From contig NZ_MPHJ01000004.1 in NCBI RefSeq assembly GCF_001957125.1, forward strand, positions 282,690 to 346,689: 64,000 nucleotides of DNA, in the 5' to 3' direction. Shown one piece after another: positions 40,045 through 48,802 of the stretch. Under the pieces are notes generated by a model that worked only from the letters and a program-made list of their open reading frames with translations, was not told the DNA's origin and did no database searches. Within the stretch, counting starts at the first letter, position 1. Each line of letters starts with the position of its first letter. The position numbers were made by a program, and so were the translations under genes. Source of the DNA: Shewanella sp. UCD-KL12 (lineage in GTDB: Bacteria > Pseudomonadota > Gammaproteobacteria > Enterobacterales > Shewanellaceae).

Positions 40045-41451
40045 CTATGTTGTCTCAATTTTTGATTTTTCTGTTTCTTCCTTTTGCAATGCATCGCTAT
40101 TTGCGTCGCATTCCTTAATGATCTCCTGTAGGGCTTCACGCTTCTCTTCTGTACACTGAGCCTCATCAGACTTGCTCACTCTGAGTACAATATTGAGTAC
40201 CAAGGCAACTAAAGAACCTGCTGTGATCCCTGAGCCGAAGATCACCTTGATAGAATCTGGGAAGTAATTAAGAATTTCAGGTCTCATGGTCACTGCCATG
40301 CCTGTAGCGACACCGACAGCAATGATCAGCATGTTACGTTTAGTGAAGTTAATTTTTGAAAGAATGCCGATCCCTGAAGAGATGATCATTGCGAACATCA
40401 CAATCCCCGCTCCACCGAGTACTGGAGATGGAATGGTTACAACAAGGGCACCAATTTTAGGAAACAGGCCAGCGAACAACATGATAAGTCCTGTGACTGC
40501 CACTACGTGACGACTCGCAACCCCAGTAATAGAAACAATACCCACATTTTGGCTGAAAGAGGAGAAAGGTGTTGTACCTAACGTAGACGCTAATGCGCTA
40601 CCAAGCCCATCACATAAGATACCTTTAGAGAGCTTATCGCCGGTTAATTTAGTATTAGTCGCGTCGCTGAGTGCAAGAAAATCACCAGTAGACTCCATAA
40701 TTGTCACTAGATAAGCGATAGACATACCGATAATGCCGCTAATGGTAAACGATATGCCAAATGGAAGAAGTGTCGGCAACGCAAACAGTGGCGCAGCGCC
40801 TATTGGACTGAAATCAACAACGCCAAGCATAATAGCCACTAAGTAGCCCGCAAGCATGCCAATGACAATCGCCGCTGCGGCGACAATTCCTTTACCAAAC
40901 TGGGATAAAACAATGACAATTAACAACACCAGGGAGCCTAAAAGAAGATGGCTTAAGTGACCATACTCTTCATCGCCAACATAGGCGCCTGCTAACCAAT
41001 CGACCGCAACAGGTAAAATCGTTAATCCAATCAATACCACTACTGTGCCTGAAACAACGGGTGGAAATAACTTTCTGATCTGTGGCATAAACCGACTACC
41101 AATGATCATCACTAGTGAGCCAACTAAAGCAGCGCCAAATATGGCTGATACACCTGAATCAATTCCGATAGATATCGCGATAGCGACAAACGTAAAGCTA
41201 GTGCCCATAACAACAGGCAACCGGATCCCAACGGGACCTGCACCTTTACATTGAATGATGGTCACAATACCTGAGACCATGAGAGCAGCGTTGACTAAGA
41301 TAACCATCTCTTCAGTCGCAAGACCGATGGCAGAGCCAACAACTAGAGGAACAGCAACAATCGCGCCCATCGCAGCTAACATATGCTGCAGTGCCAATAA
41401 AATACTGGCGCCCATAGGCGGTTTGTCTTCAACCTTGTATAACAGTTTCAT
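40045..41451 (-). CDS. NCS2-family xanthine/urate permease (XanQ/UacT type)
   Basis: 468 aa with about 14 membrane segments and a charged hydrophilic C-terminal tail. QHMLAAMGAIVAVPLVVG near the N-terminus and TPFSSFSQNVGIVSITGVASR (split at SQNVG) are signatures of the nucleobase-ascorbate (NAT) branch, where the QNxG motif shapes specificity. E. coli has xanQ and uacT in the corresponding locus. Xanthine or urate is the likely substrate. A 182-bp gap separates it from xdhD upstream. Confidence 0.88.
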   Translation of the reverse strand: MKLLYKVEDKPPMGASILLALQHMLAAMGAIVAVPLVVGSAIGLATEEMVILVNAALMVSGIVTIIQCKGAGPVGIRLPVVMGTSFTFVAIAISIGIDSGVSAIFGAALVGSLVMIIGSRFMPQIRKLFPPVVSGTVVVLIGLTILPVAVDWLAGAYVGDEEYGHLSHLLLGSLVLLIVIVLSQFGKGIVAAAAIVIGMLAGYLVAIMLGVVDFSPIGAAPLFALPTLLPFGISFTISGIIGMSIAYLVTIMESTGDFLALSDATNTKLTGDKLSKGILCDGLGSALASTLGTTPFSSFSQNVGIVSITGVASRHVVAVTGLIMLFAGLFPKIGALVVTIPSPVLGGAGIVMFAMIISSGIGILSKINFTKRNMLIIAVGVATGMAVTMRPEILNYFPDSIKVIFGSGITAGSLVALVLNIVLRVSKSDEAQCTEEKREALQEIIKECDANSDALQKEETEKSKIETT

Positions 41452-41633
41452 CTCGAATCCTTATCCCAACTCTTAACGGCGAGTCATGCAAACTAACGAT
41501 AACAACACCGCCAGCGGTTTTCGGTAAACTACAGATCAAACAAAAACAGATAACTCGCAAAATGAAGGGGTTAGCAGAATATTTTCTGCCTCCCCCATAT
41601 GTTTTTTGAAGTGTTTCTTGAACTACAAAGGGT

Positions 41634-44504
41634 TTAGAACTTGTTCAGGCCAGCAAGCACCTTCTCTGGTGTGAAGTGCCAATCACGGATCCAAACACCA
41701 CATGCATCATGAATTGCAGAGGCAATGGCAGGTGCTGCACCGTTTACACCAATTTCAGAGATAGACTTAGCCCCATAAGGCCCAACCTTGTCATCACTTG
41801 GTACGAGTACAGCTTTGAACTCTTTAGGAATATCACCAATCATAGGTGCGCCGTAGCTCTTTAGATCACGAGTTAAGGGCACACCATGCTCGTCATAGAT
41901 CAACTCTTCGATCAAGCTATGACCAATTGCGCGCATGCTCGCACCATAGATCTGCCCAAGGGCTAGGTCTGGGTTGATTGGGGTACCACAATCAAGCAGG
42001 GCATGGAATTTTTCTAGCTTAATCTCACCAGTACGGACATTGACCGCAACCTCAGTGAAATTAGCGCCATAAGGGAAGGCAAACAAAGGCGTAGTGAAGC
42101 AGCCATTAGCAAGGAGTTGCCCCCAACCAGTGCCACTTTCAGCACGGTGGGCGATATCAAAAAAGCTCACCTGCCCTTTTTTACCCTTAACGATGCCTGG
42201 GGCAACAATCGTGACATCCTCAACTTTCTCTTCGAGCATATCTGCGCCACAAGTTAAGATTTTCTCACGCATATTTTCTGCAGCAATCTTAGCGGCATTC
42301 CCAGAGAAACAGGTACCAGATGATGCATAAGCGCCTTTATCAAATGGCGTGTGGTCTGTATCACCTGAGTGAATAGTGATTTCATCAAGCGGACAACGTA
42401 AAACTTCAGCCGTAAGCTTAGCGACAACGGTATCAAGCCCAGTACCAATATCAGCACCACCAGAATGAACAATGAAAGTGCCATCAGAGGCCATCTTAAT
42501 CGAGCAGTTCGCTTGATCAATATCAGGTATCCCCGACTTTTGCTGAATGATTGAAACGCCGCGACCGATGCGCCAGTCACCATCACGCTTCTTCTCACTG
42601 TCCCAATTGATCATCTCACGGCCTTTCTTGAGAATAGGCTCAAGTGCACAACTTAACGCTCTTGGCGCAGTTGCCGGCATTTTACCTTCACCAATCGCAG
42701 CTAAAATCTTAAGCTCTTGCCCCTCTTTAACGCGGTTTTTCTCAACCATATCTAAATGATCAATACCGAGCATATCTGCCATTTCTGACATCGCCATAGT
42801 TAAGGCAAAGTTCCCTTTAGGTGCGCCATATCCCTGATATGCGCCTGTAGGACAGATATTTGAGTAGTAGGTGGTTACGCGAAAATCGACATTATCACAA
42901 GGGTATAACGGCAGAGATAACGCAGGGCCATTACAAGGAACCGTTAGCGCGTGGTTACCATAAGGACCGGTATTAGCAAGGAAATCCATATCAATGGCGG
43001 TTAAAGTACCGTCATTTCTAGCACCAATTTTGACATGAACTTTTGCCACATGACGTGTTGAGTTAGCAATAAACTCCTCTTCGCGAGTATGGTGGAAATA
43101 GACGCCACGGCCCGTTGTCCAAGTCGCCCATGCACAAACATCTTGCAGTAAGATATCTTGCTTAGAGCCAAAGCCGCCACCCACACGCTCTTTGATAATA
43201 TGCACTTTATTTTGTTTAACGCCGATGATGTTCGCCACTTGACGACGTACATGCCAAGGCACTTGTGTTGAGTCATGCATGATCAAGCGATCATCATCCA
43301 TATAGCTATAACAGATATGTGTTTCTGTCGGGAGTTGCTGGACTTGCTTAGACTCATAAGTTCGTTCGATGATGCAATCAGCTTCATCAAACCCCTTCTG
43401 TAAATCACCAATATGCCCACGAACGCTCGCAGCGATATTCTTACGAGGGAAACAGCCTATCGGGAAGTTAACAATAAACTTACCCTCTTTAGGATCTGCA
43501 TTGCGATTCTGCTCCTCTAGATCTTCTGGTGCGGCAACCTTGTACTCTATTGGGCCGTTGTGAATAATCGGTGCATCGGCAGACATGGCATCATCGATAG
43601 AGATAACAGCTTTGAGTACGTCATATTCAACTGCTATCAGCTTCAGGGCTTGCTCAGCAATTTCAACTGACTCTGCAACAACTGCCGCCACCCTATCACC
43701 AACGTGACGAAGTTTTTGACAGAACATGCGCCTATCAAGTGGCGAAGGCTCTGGCGCGCTCTGGCCGCCAGGCGTGTAAGCAAGATCAGGACAGTTCTTA
43801 TAGGTAATAACCGAAACAACGCCATCAAGTGCTTCAGCTTTAGACACATCAAGATGCGTTATCCATGCATGAGCATGGGGGCTGCGTAGCATTTTAATCA
43901 CGCAAGCGTCAGCAGGAATTCTATCTTCTACATAACAAGGTTTAGCTTGCACCATTTTCGCAGCATCTGTTTTGGGGGTGTTTTTACCCACGACAGAAAG
44001 GTCATCACGAAACTCTGGCGCAAATTGCTTTTGTATTTCAGGGTTTGCGATACGGGCAACGGCGAGCTCAATCACCTCATAATACTGCTGGTAACCCGCA
44101 TCACGGCTAAATATCCCTGTTAATGCATCATCTATCTCTGCACGATTAGGGTTAGGATTATGCTTAAGCAACTGAGTTAAAATTAGCGCCATAGCTGGGT
44201 CGTTATAACCCGATTGCACCACGCCCACATCAACCATGGCCTGCTGCACAAAACTTAATTCATTCCAGCTACCTAGAGACTCCGCGGTTTCAACTTCACA
44301 ACCATCAAGCTGAGCTGCAATAAGCAAAGATGCGTTCATCAAGGTGCCGTTAACTAAAATAGTATCTGAACCCGCGAATCCAAAGCCATCATCACTATTT
44401 CGTACAGAATTGAAACCAAGTCTTTTTAATAATGTTTGGCAGTTCTCGCCAAGATCGCAATCAACACTTTTCTCACGACCATTGATAGTTAATACAATAC
44501 CCAT
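41634..44504 (-). CDS. xdhD: XdhD, molybdenum hydroxylase with a dead [2Fe-2S] domain
   Basis: 956 aa from ATG 44504 (GGGGAG 7-8 bases upstream), the same length as E. coli XdhD, to which it is closely similar throughout. Residues 1-150 have the fold of the [2Fe-2S] subunit, but all eight cysteine ligands are replaced (Asp39, Ala44, Asp47, Ser59, Ser98, Asn101, Ser133, Asp135). The rest is a Mo-binding domain with KERVGGGFGSKQD, GAYQGYGAPKGNF and the catalytic Glu in SISEIGVNGAAPA. It lies 2 bases after ygfM. It belongs to the set thought to use a labile selenium cofactor. Substrate uncertain, probably a purine. Confidence 0.93.
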   Translation of the reverse strand: MGIVLTINGREKSVDCDLGENCQTLLKRLGFNSVRNSDDGFGFAGSDTILVNGTLMNASLLIAAQLDGCEVETAESLGSWNELSFVQQAMVDVGVVQSGYNDPAMALILTQLLKHNPNPNRAEIDDALTGIFSRDAGYQQYYEVIELAVARIANPEIQKQFAPEFRDDLSVVGKNTPKTDAAKMVQAKPCYVEDRIPADACVIKMLRSPHAHAWITHLDVSKAEALDGVVSVITYKNCPDLAYTPGGQSAPEPSPLDRRMFCQKLRHVGDRVAAVVAESVEIAEQALKLIAVEYDVLKAVISIDDAMSADAPIIHNGPIEYKVAAPEDLEEQNRNADPKEGKFIVNFPIGCFPRKNIAASVRGHIGDLQKGFDEADCIIERTYESKQVQQLPTETHICYSYMDDDRLIMHDSTQVPWHVRRQVANIIGVKQNKVHIIKERVGGGFGSKQDILLQDVCAWATWTTGRGVYFHHTREEEFIANSTRHVAKVHVKIGARNDGTLTAIDMDFLANTGPYGNHALTVPCNGPALSLPLYPCDNVDFRVTTYYSNICPTGAYQGYGAPKGNFALTMAMSEMADMLGIDHLDMVEKNRVKEGQELKILAAIGEGKMPATAPRALSCALEPILKKGREMINWDSEKKRDGDWRIGRGVSIIQQKSGIPDIDQANCSIKMASDGTFIVHSGGADIGTGLDTVVAKLTAEVLRCPLDEITIHSGDTDHTPFDKGAYASSGTCFSGNAAKIAAENMREKILTCGADMLEEKVEDVTIVAPGIVKGKKGQVSFFDIAHRAESGTGWGQLLANGCFTTPLFAFPYGANFTEVAVNVRTGEIKLEKFHALLDCGTPINPDLALGQIYGASMRAIGHSLIEELIYDEHGVPLTRDLKSYGAPMIGDIPKEFKAVLVPSDDKVGPYGAKSISEIGVNGAAPAIASAIHDACGVWIRDWHFTPEKVLAGLNKF

Positions 44505-44506
44505 AA

Positions 44507-45301
44507 TTAACGCTCCCCTTGAAGGCGCTGGCACTCAGTTAGCAGATCTGAAATCACAATACTGGCGATATAACGTTTGTATTCAGCGCTCCCTTTGATA
44601 TCAGACTCAGGCAAAATCATTGCACGAACAGCCTCCTCTAACGCTTCACCTTCAAGATCTTGTGCTTCTAAATCACGGAAACGTAATGGTGTCGGGATCC
44701 CATGTCTAGATGGTGAAACGCCATCGATGACGATAATTTTTTGGCCTTCATTGTTCAGTGAAACAGCGGCGTGCACTATGCTAAGACCAGCTGCTGAACG
44801 TGTGATGTTATAAGAGAGACATGTTAAGTCTGGATCGGGGATCACCACCTCCAGAATCAACTCACGTTGCTCAAGCGCAATGTAATCTTCTACCAAAATT
44901 TCACCAGACTCGACCAAAACCACCTTGGCGTTCATTGCGATGAGCGTCGGTAATAGGAGAGACTCTGCCTGGTATGCCGCAATTTCACCGCCTAAAGTGG
45001 CTTGATTACGCATATGTTTGGAGTAGATAAATTTAGCCGCATGTTGAAGCGCTGAAGGAACCAGTTCATGTTCAACTAAAGTTTGCACTGGGCACATCGC
45101 ACCGATATGTAAGCCAGTACTACGGCTTTCAACACGTTTATGGGTGAGTGATGCAAGAGAGATAGCAATGGTTCTATCAGTCTTAGTTGGCATTGCATTA
45201 AGTTTCGAACCACCAGCAAACCAAGTCGCATTTTTACTGTGTAGACGCATCATTTGCATCGCTTCAGATGTTGAATCTGGCTTTAAGAATTGCTCAATCA
45301 T
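44507..45301 (-). CDS. ygfM: YgfM, FAD-binding partner of XdhD
   Basis: 264 aa from ATG 45301 (AAAGG 7 bases upstream); the longer frame adds 14 residues before that site. It resembles the medium FAD subunit of molybdenum hydroxylases: FAGGSKLNAMPT, NQATLGGEIAAYQAES (cf. the NxxTxGGNI motif), and a CO-dehydrogenase-flavoprotein-like C-terminal domain. Since XdhD cannot carry Fe-S clusters, how electrons would reach this flavin is unclear. First gene of the ygfM-xdhD operon; a TATCAA palindrome lies about 280 bp upstream. Confidence 0.88.
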   Translation of the reverse strand: MIEQFLKPDSTSEAMQMMRLHSKNATWFAGGSKLNAMPTKTDRTIAISLASLTHKRVESRSTGLHIGAMCPVQTLVEHELVPSALQHAAKFIYSKHMRNQATLGGEIAAYQAESLLLPTLIAMNAKVVLVESGEILVEDYIALEQRELILEVVIPDPDLTCLSYNITRSAAGLSIVHAAVSLNNEGQKIIVIDGVSPSRHGIPTPLRFRDLEAQDLEGEALEEAVRAMILPESDIKGSAEYKRYIASIVISDLLTECQRLQGER

Positions 45302-45581
45302 ATTTTGACCTTTCCTATATGTTGCTAATTTCTTTATTATCAAAAAAATTCAAATGAACTAGCTATTAATGAATAAAGAGCAATATGTACGCCAAGAGAG
45401 GTAGGTCTATTTTTTTTGGAGGTAAAGTGTGATCAAGCGCAAGTGCAGAGATAAAAAGGCAGGTTTACAGTAAGTTAAACACCTAACAAGGTAACAGTTA
45501 GTACCTTTGGTTATAGATAGGATGTTTAAAAAAGGTTCTCATCAAATTGTTGTGCTCGAAAAACTATCATATTAATAAAAA

Positions 45582-45596
45582 CTATCAATTTGATAG
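45582..45596. promoter_or_regulatory. Palindrome CTATCAA-T-TTGATAG upstream of ygfM
   Basis: Perfect 7-bp arms around one base. The same core (TATCAA-N-TTGATA) occurs upstream of ygfK. Partial versions lie nearby (ATCAAATTG at 45541, ACTATCATATTAAT at 45562). The rest of the gap 45302-45687 has no supported gene. Confidence 0.45.
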
Positions 45597-45687
45597 ATAT
45601 CATCCACTGAAGCCGCGTGTCGATATTGATAGTTACTTATGTAGCTTAAAATTATTTAGCGCCATAGGTTTTGAATGGTTTAAAAAA

Positions 45688-45713
45688 ACGGTACAACCCA
45701 AAGGGATGTACCG
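45688..45713 (-). terminator. Terminator of pyrBI
   Basis: Minus-strand stem GCGGTACA / TGTACCG with an 11-base loop, followed by T7, 30 bp after pyrI. The plus-strand frame 45547-45735 runs through it and is rejected. Confidence 0.85.
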
Positions 45714-45743
45714 CTCTATTACTGATTGTCCCTAAGCTTAGGT

Positions 45744-46202
45744 TTATCCAAGCTCAGTAAAGAGTCCTTTATCAAAGGCCTTCTCACAATAATGACACTT
45801 TAACTTAGTGCTATTGGGTCTTATTGTCAGGTTAAAGCGGCTATCGATAGGCTCATTATGACTAATACAGTTACTGTTCGGGCATGAGAACACACCTGCA
45901 ACTTGCTTAGGCAATTCAACTTTAAACTTGTTAACGACTTCAAAATTTTCAATCACGTTGATTGTGGCATCAGGGGCAAATAATGCTAACTGGTTACCCT
46001 GCTCTTTATCGAACCTAAGGTTCTCAATCTTGATCAGGTCTTTATTAGCACCATCGTGACTAGGTAAGTTAATCCCTACCGTGATGCGATGCGAATCACT
46101 TGAAAGGTCAAAAAACTTTAAGATTTTAATGCCCTGACCTGCAGAGATATGATCAATAACTGTGCCCGACTGAATCGCTTCAACTTGTAGATGCTTTTTC
46201 AT
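45744..46202 (-). CDS. pyrI: Aspartate carbamoyltransferase regulatory chain
   Basis: 152 aa. N-terminal allosteric domain (VEAIQSGTVIDHI) binds CTP/ATP; the C-terminal zinc domain has Cys107, Cys112, Cys136 and Cys139 (CPNSNC ... CHYC). It joins six catalytic chains of PyrB in the classical dodecamer. The start overlaps the pyrB stop by one base. Confidence 0.97.
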   Translation of the reverse strand: MKKHLQVEAIQSGTVIDHISAGQGIKILKFFDLSSDSHRITVGINLPSHDGANKDLIKIENLRFDKEQGNQLALFAPDATINVIENFEVVNKFKVELPKQVAGVFSCPNSNCISHNEPIDSRFNLTIRPNSTKLKCHYCEKAFDKGLFTELG

Positions 46203-47134
46203 TATTGCGCTCCAAATTCATTGGTCATCACTAGGGCTAGCAGTGCTTGTCTGGCATAAACGCCATTTTCAGCCTGCTGGAAGTAGTATGCATAAGGGGT
46301 CTTATCGACATCTATAGTAATTTCATCAACACGAGGTAGCGGGTGCAGTACCTTAAGGTTAGATTTAACACCTGTTAGCATTTGAGAATTCAGAATAAAG
46401 CTAGATTTCATATGCTGATATTCAGTCTCATCAAAACGCTCTTTTTGAACTCGCGTCATATACACGATATCTAACTGATCAATCACAGCTTCGAGATCTT
46501 CATGAATGTGGAACACTACGCCCTTCTCTTTCAATTCATCGAGAATGTAATCAGGCATAGATAACGCTTGAGGAGCGACAAAATGAAACTCACAATCAAA
46601 CAAAGACAGCGCTTGAGTCAAAGAGTGCACAGTACGGCCATATTTAAGATCGCCAACAAACGCCACTTTTAACTTGTCTAAACTGCCCTGAGTTTCATAG
46701 ATGCTGAACAGATCAAGCAAGGTTTGTGTCGGGTGCTGATTTGAACCGTCACCGCCATTAATAACAGGTACCGAAGAGAACTCACTCGCTAAACGCGCCG
46801 CGCCCTCTTGATGATGACGCATAAAGAACGCATCACAATATGAGGAGATAACCTGCACAGTATCGGCAAGGGTTTCACCTTTTTTACCTGAAGAGGTATT
46901 ACCGCCATCAGGAAAACCAATAATACTGCCACCTAAACGAAATACAGCAGTCTCAAAGGATAAACGAGTACGTGTTGACGCTTCAAAGAAACAACTCGCC
47001 ACAACTTTGTTTTTAAGTAATTCAGGACGTGGTGATTGTTTTAAGCTTTGGGCTGTTGAAACAATCAGCTCAAGTTCATTTCGGGAAAGATCAGGTATAG
47101 AGATGATATTTTTATTATAAAGAGGGTTGGGCAT
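46202..47134 (-). CDS. pyrB: Aspartate carbamoyltransferase catalytic chain
   Basis: 310 aa from ATG 47134, giving [18 protein letters not shown] as in E. coli PyrB. The frame stays open 44 codons farther upstream, but a good -10 box lies inside that stretch, so the extension is not coding. Carbamoyl-phosphate motif [13 protein letters not shown], aspartate-binding loop [16 protein letters not shown] ([16 protein letters not shown]) and [10 protein letters not shown] are intact. Catalyses the first committed step of pyrimidine synthesis. Placed inside the purine-oxidation locus, between pieces of the xanthine dehydrogenase set. Confidence 0.97.
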   Translation of the reverse strand: MPNPLYNKNIISIPDLSRNELELIVSTAQSLKQSPRPELLKNKVVASCFFEASTRTRLSFETAVFRLGGSIIGFPDGGNTSSGKKGETLADTVQVISSYCDAFFMRHHQEGAARLASEFSSVPVINGGDGSNQHPTQTLLDLFSIYETQGSLDKLKVAFVGDLKYGRTVHSLTQALSLFDCEFHFVAPQALSMPDYILDELKEKGVVFHIHEDLEAVIDQLDIVYMTRVQKERFDETEYQHMKSSFILNSQMLTGVKSNLKVLHPLPRVDEITIDVDKTPYAYYFQQAENGVYARQALLALVMTNEFGAQ

Positions 47135-47159
47135 TGTGTAGGTCCTAATCCGATGAGAA

Positions 47160-47187
47160 ATCGGAAAAGAATTATACCCTTTCCGAT
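47160..47187 (-). promoter_or_regulatory. pyrB promoter with inverted repeat around the -10 box
   Basis: On the minus strand TATAAT (47171-47176) lies about 37 bases before the pyrB ATG. It is flanked by perfect 8-bp arms ATCGGAAA / TTTCCGAT. The presumed transcript start region is pyrimidine-rich (TTCTTTTCC) and followed by a small hairpin CCGAT / ATCGG. The leader is too short for the E. coli pyrL attenuator, so control may be at initiation. Confidence 0.6.
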
Positions 47188-47299
47188 CTTGCGAGTATAG
47201 ATAAAGGCTAGGTAAACTCGCGATAAAACCGCGGCCCAGATCAACTAACTCAATGAAATTGCTCAAAGCGTGAGTGACTGGGCTGACACGGCAAGATTT

Positions 47300-48178
47300 T
47301 TACAGGTCTTTTAGCTCATTTAGCCACTTTTCCAATAGTTTAATTGATGTCCTTAATCTGTATGCAGCCGTAGAGCGCTGATCGCTCAATGGACTCAACT
47401 TATCTCGATACGCAGCAATAATAGTATTGATATTTGACTCATTGCTAAGCCAACTAACAGGTTTGCCTATGATGAGAGACTCTATCTCACGGTGACGCAC
47501 CACAGTCGGGCCAACGGCACCGAATGCCACCCGCCAATCAGTAAATACCCCCTCTCTCACATTCGCAGCCCCCACCATAGAGAGCTTAGTTAATGCATTA
47601 GCGCATCGCGTGCCTACTTTTGTGTAGCTAGTATGGGTAAATTCCATCTTAGGGATCTTAACTTGCGTCAGCAGATCACAAGGTGTTAGGTGCGTTGTAC
47701 CTGGGCCCGTAATAAATTGCTCAATAGGAAAAACAATTTCACCGCTAACAGAATTGACCACCACATGAGTATCAAGAAGATAAAGGATGGGTAAGGTATC
47801 TGCTGCAGGTGACGCATTACAGATATTACCGCCCATCGTTGCACAGTTTCTCACACCCGGCGCGGCAACCTGTAAAATACTATCGCGTAGTATTTTGGGT
47901 ACACGTTTGTTAGTCTCAATCTCAGTTAAACTTAAGCCAGCACCGACAAAGAGTGATTCATGGGTTTCTCTAAATTGCTTAAGCTCATTAATCGCATCAA
48001 TAAACAGCATCGCACTGGGCTCACCGTTAAAGGAGCGACAGCGAGGTTTATCCCCTACCATAATATCTGTGCCACCAGCAAAAATCGCAACATCTCCGCT
48101 GGCCAAGTTATCCAATGCTTGTACGATCGTGTCTGGTCTATATGCATGAACCATATTTTTCACCATAGTAGTCACCAT
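47300..48178 (-). CDS. xdhB: Xanthine dehydrogenase FAD-binding subunit
   Basis: 292 aa. FAD-binding PCMH-type domain: FAGGTDIMVGDK near residue 33 and the flavin motif CATMGGNICNASPAADTLP near residue 110; the C-terminal domain ends the protein. It passes electrons from the Fe-S clusters to NAD. The start overlaps the end of the [2Fe-2S] subunit gene (ATGGTGA), so translation is coupled. Last gene of the minus-strand ygfK operon before pyrBI. Confidence 0.88.
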   Translation of the reverse strand: MVTTMVKNMVHAYRPDTIVQALDNLASGDVAIFAGGTDIMVGDKPRCRSFNGEPSAMLFIDAINELKQFRETHESLFVGAGLSLTEIETNKRVPKILRDSILQVAAPGVRNCATMGGNICNASPAADTLPILYLLDTHVVVNSVSGEIVFPIEQFITGPGTTHLTPCDLLTQVKIPKMEFTHTSYTKVGTRCANALTKLSMVGAANVREGVFTDWRVAFGAVGPTVVRHREIESLIIGKPVSWLSNESNINTIIAAYRDKLSPLSDQRSTAAYRLRTSIKLLEKWLNELKDL

Positions 48179-48651
48179 AAATCCCCCCCTTGCTCCACCG
48201 CGATTTTAACGGCATCAACAATCATGGCGTAGCCTGTACATCGACACAGATTTCCTGAGATCCCAACACGAATATCTTGCTCAGTGATCGTTTTAACATC
48301 AGGACTATTGACTAAAACCTGATAAAGCGCGAGCACCATCCCCGGCGTACAAAAGCCGCACTGGACACCCTTTGCCGTCAAAAGAGCATCGATTAAGCAA
48401 CGTCCTCTTGGTGTCTCCCTCAGCCCCTCAAGTGTTAACACTTCAGCGCCATCAACTTGAGCGATAGGAAACAGACAAGTGTTAACCAGCTTTCCATTAA
48501 CTATTGCCGAGCAAGCACCGCATTCACCTTCCCCGCAGCCCTCTTTTGTCGCCTTTAAACCAATGACATCTCGCAAGGTTTTAAGTAATGACTGCATAGG
48601 ATCGATCGTCAGCGATTGCGCTTTACTGTTCAGTGTAAAATTAATCTGCAT
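48172..48651 (-). CDS. xdhC: Xanthine dehydrogenase [2Fe-2S] subunit
   Basis: 159 aa from ATG 48651 (GGAGG 6 bases upstream). All eight cluster ligands are present: Cys39, Cys44, Cys47, Cys59 in the plant-type ferredoxin domain (EGCGEGECGAC, NTC) and Cys98, Cys101, Cys136, Cys138 in the helical domain (VQCGFCTPGM, LCRCTGY). It is the electron bridge between the Mo and FAD subunits. A truncated duplicate of its first 42 codons lies directly upstream. Symbol follows the E. coli xdhABC use. Confidence 0.92.
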   Translation of the reverse strand: MQINFTLNSKAQSLTIDPMQSLLKTLRDVIGLKATKEGCGEGECGACSAIVNGKLVNTCLFPIAQVDGAEVLTLEGLRETPRGRCLIDALLTAKGVQCGFCTPGMVLALYQVLVNSPDVKTITEQDIRVGISGNLCRCTGYAMIVDAVKIAVEQGGDLW

Positions 48652-48802
48652 GATGCCCTCCGAAACAGTCACTATCACCTTCACCAACATCTTCTTGCTT
48701 GGTCTTTAAACCAATCGCATCTCTTAATGTTTTAAGTAATGAATGCATAGGTTCAATCTCTAAGGATTGTGCTTGGTAGTTCAGCGTGAAATTAATCTCC
48801 AT
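48641..48802 (-). pseudogene. Truncated tandem duplicate of the 5' end of the [2Fe-2S] subunit gene
   Basis: 53 codons from ATG 48802, with its own GGAGG five bases upstream. Codons 1-42 match the start of the downstream gene at 30 of 42 positions (MEINFTLNYQAQSLEIEP versus MQINFTLNSKAQSLTIDP), then the frame runs into the next gene's ribosome-binding site and stops 10 bases inside it. The first cluster Cys is Val. The two starts are 151 bp apart. It may still act as a translated leader, because it overlaps genes at both ends. Confidence 0.88.

Noticed and set aside
45547..45735. Plus-strand frame of 62 codons
   Set aside because: It has no recognisable features and runs through the pyrBI terminator and the TATCAA palindrome.
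47135..47266. 44-codon N-terminal extension of pyrB in the same frame, possible pyrL-like leader peptide
   Set aside because: It is in frame and continuous with pyrB and contains the TATAAT promoter; E. coli PyrB begins at the downstream ATG.
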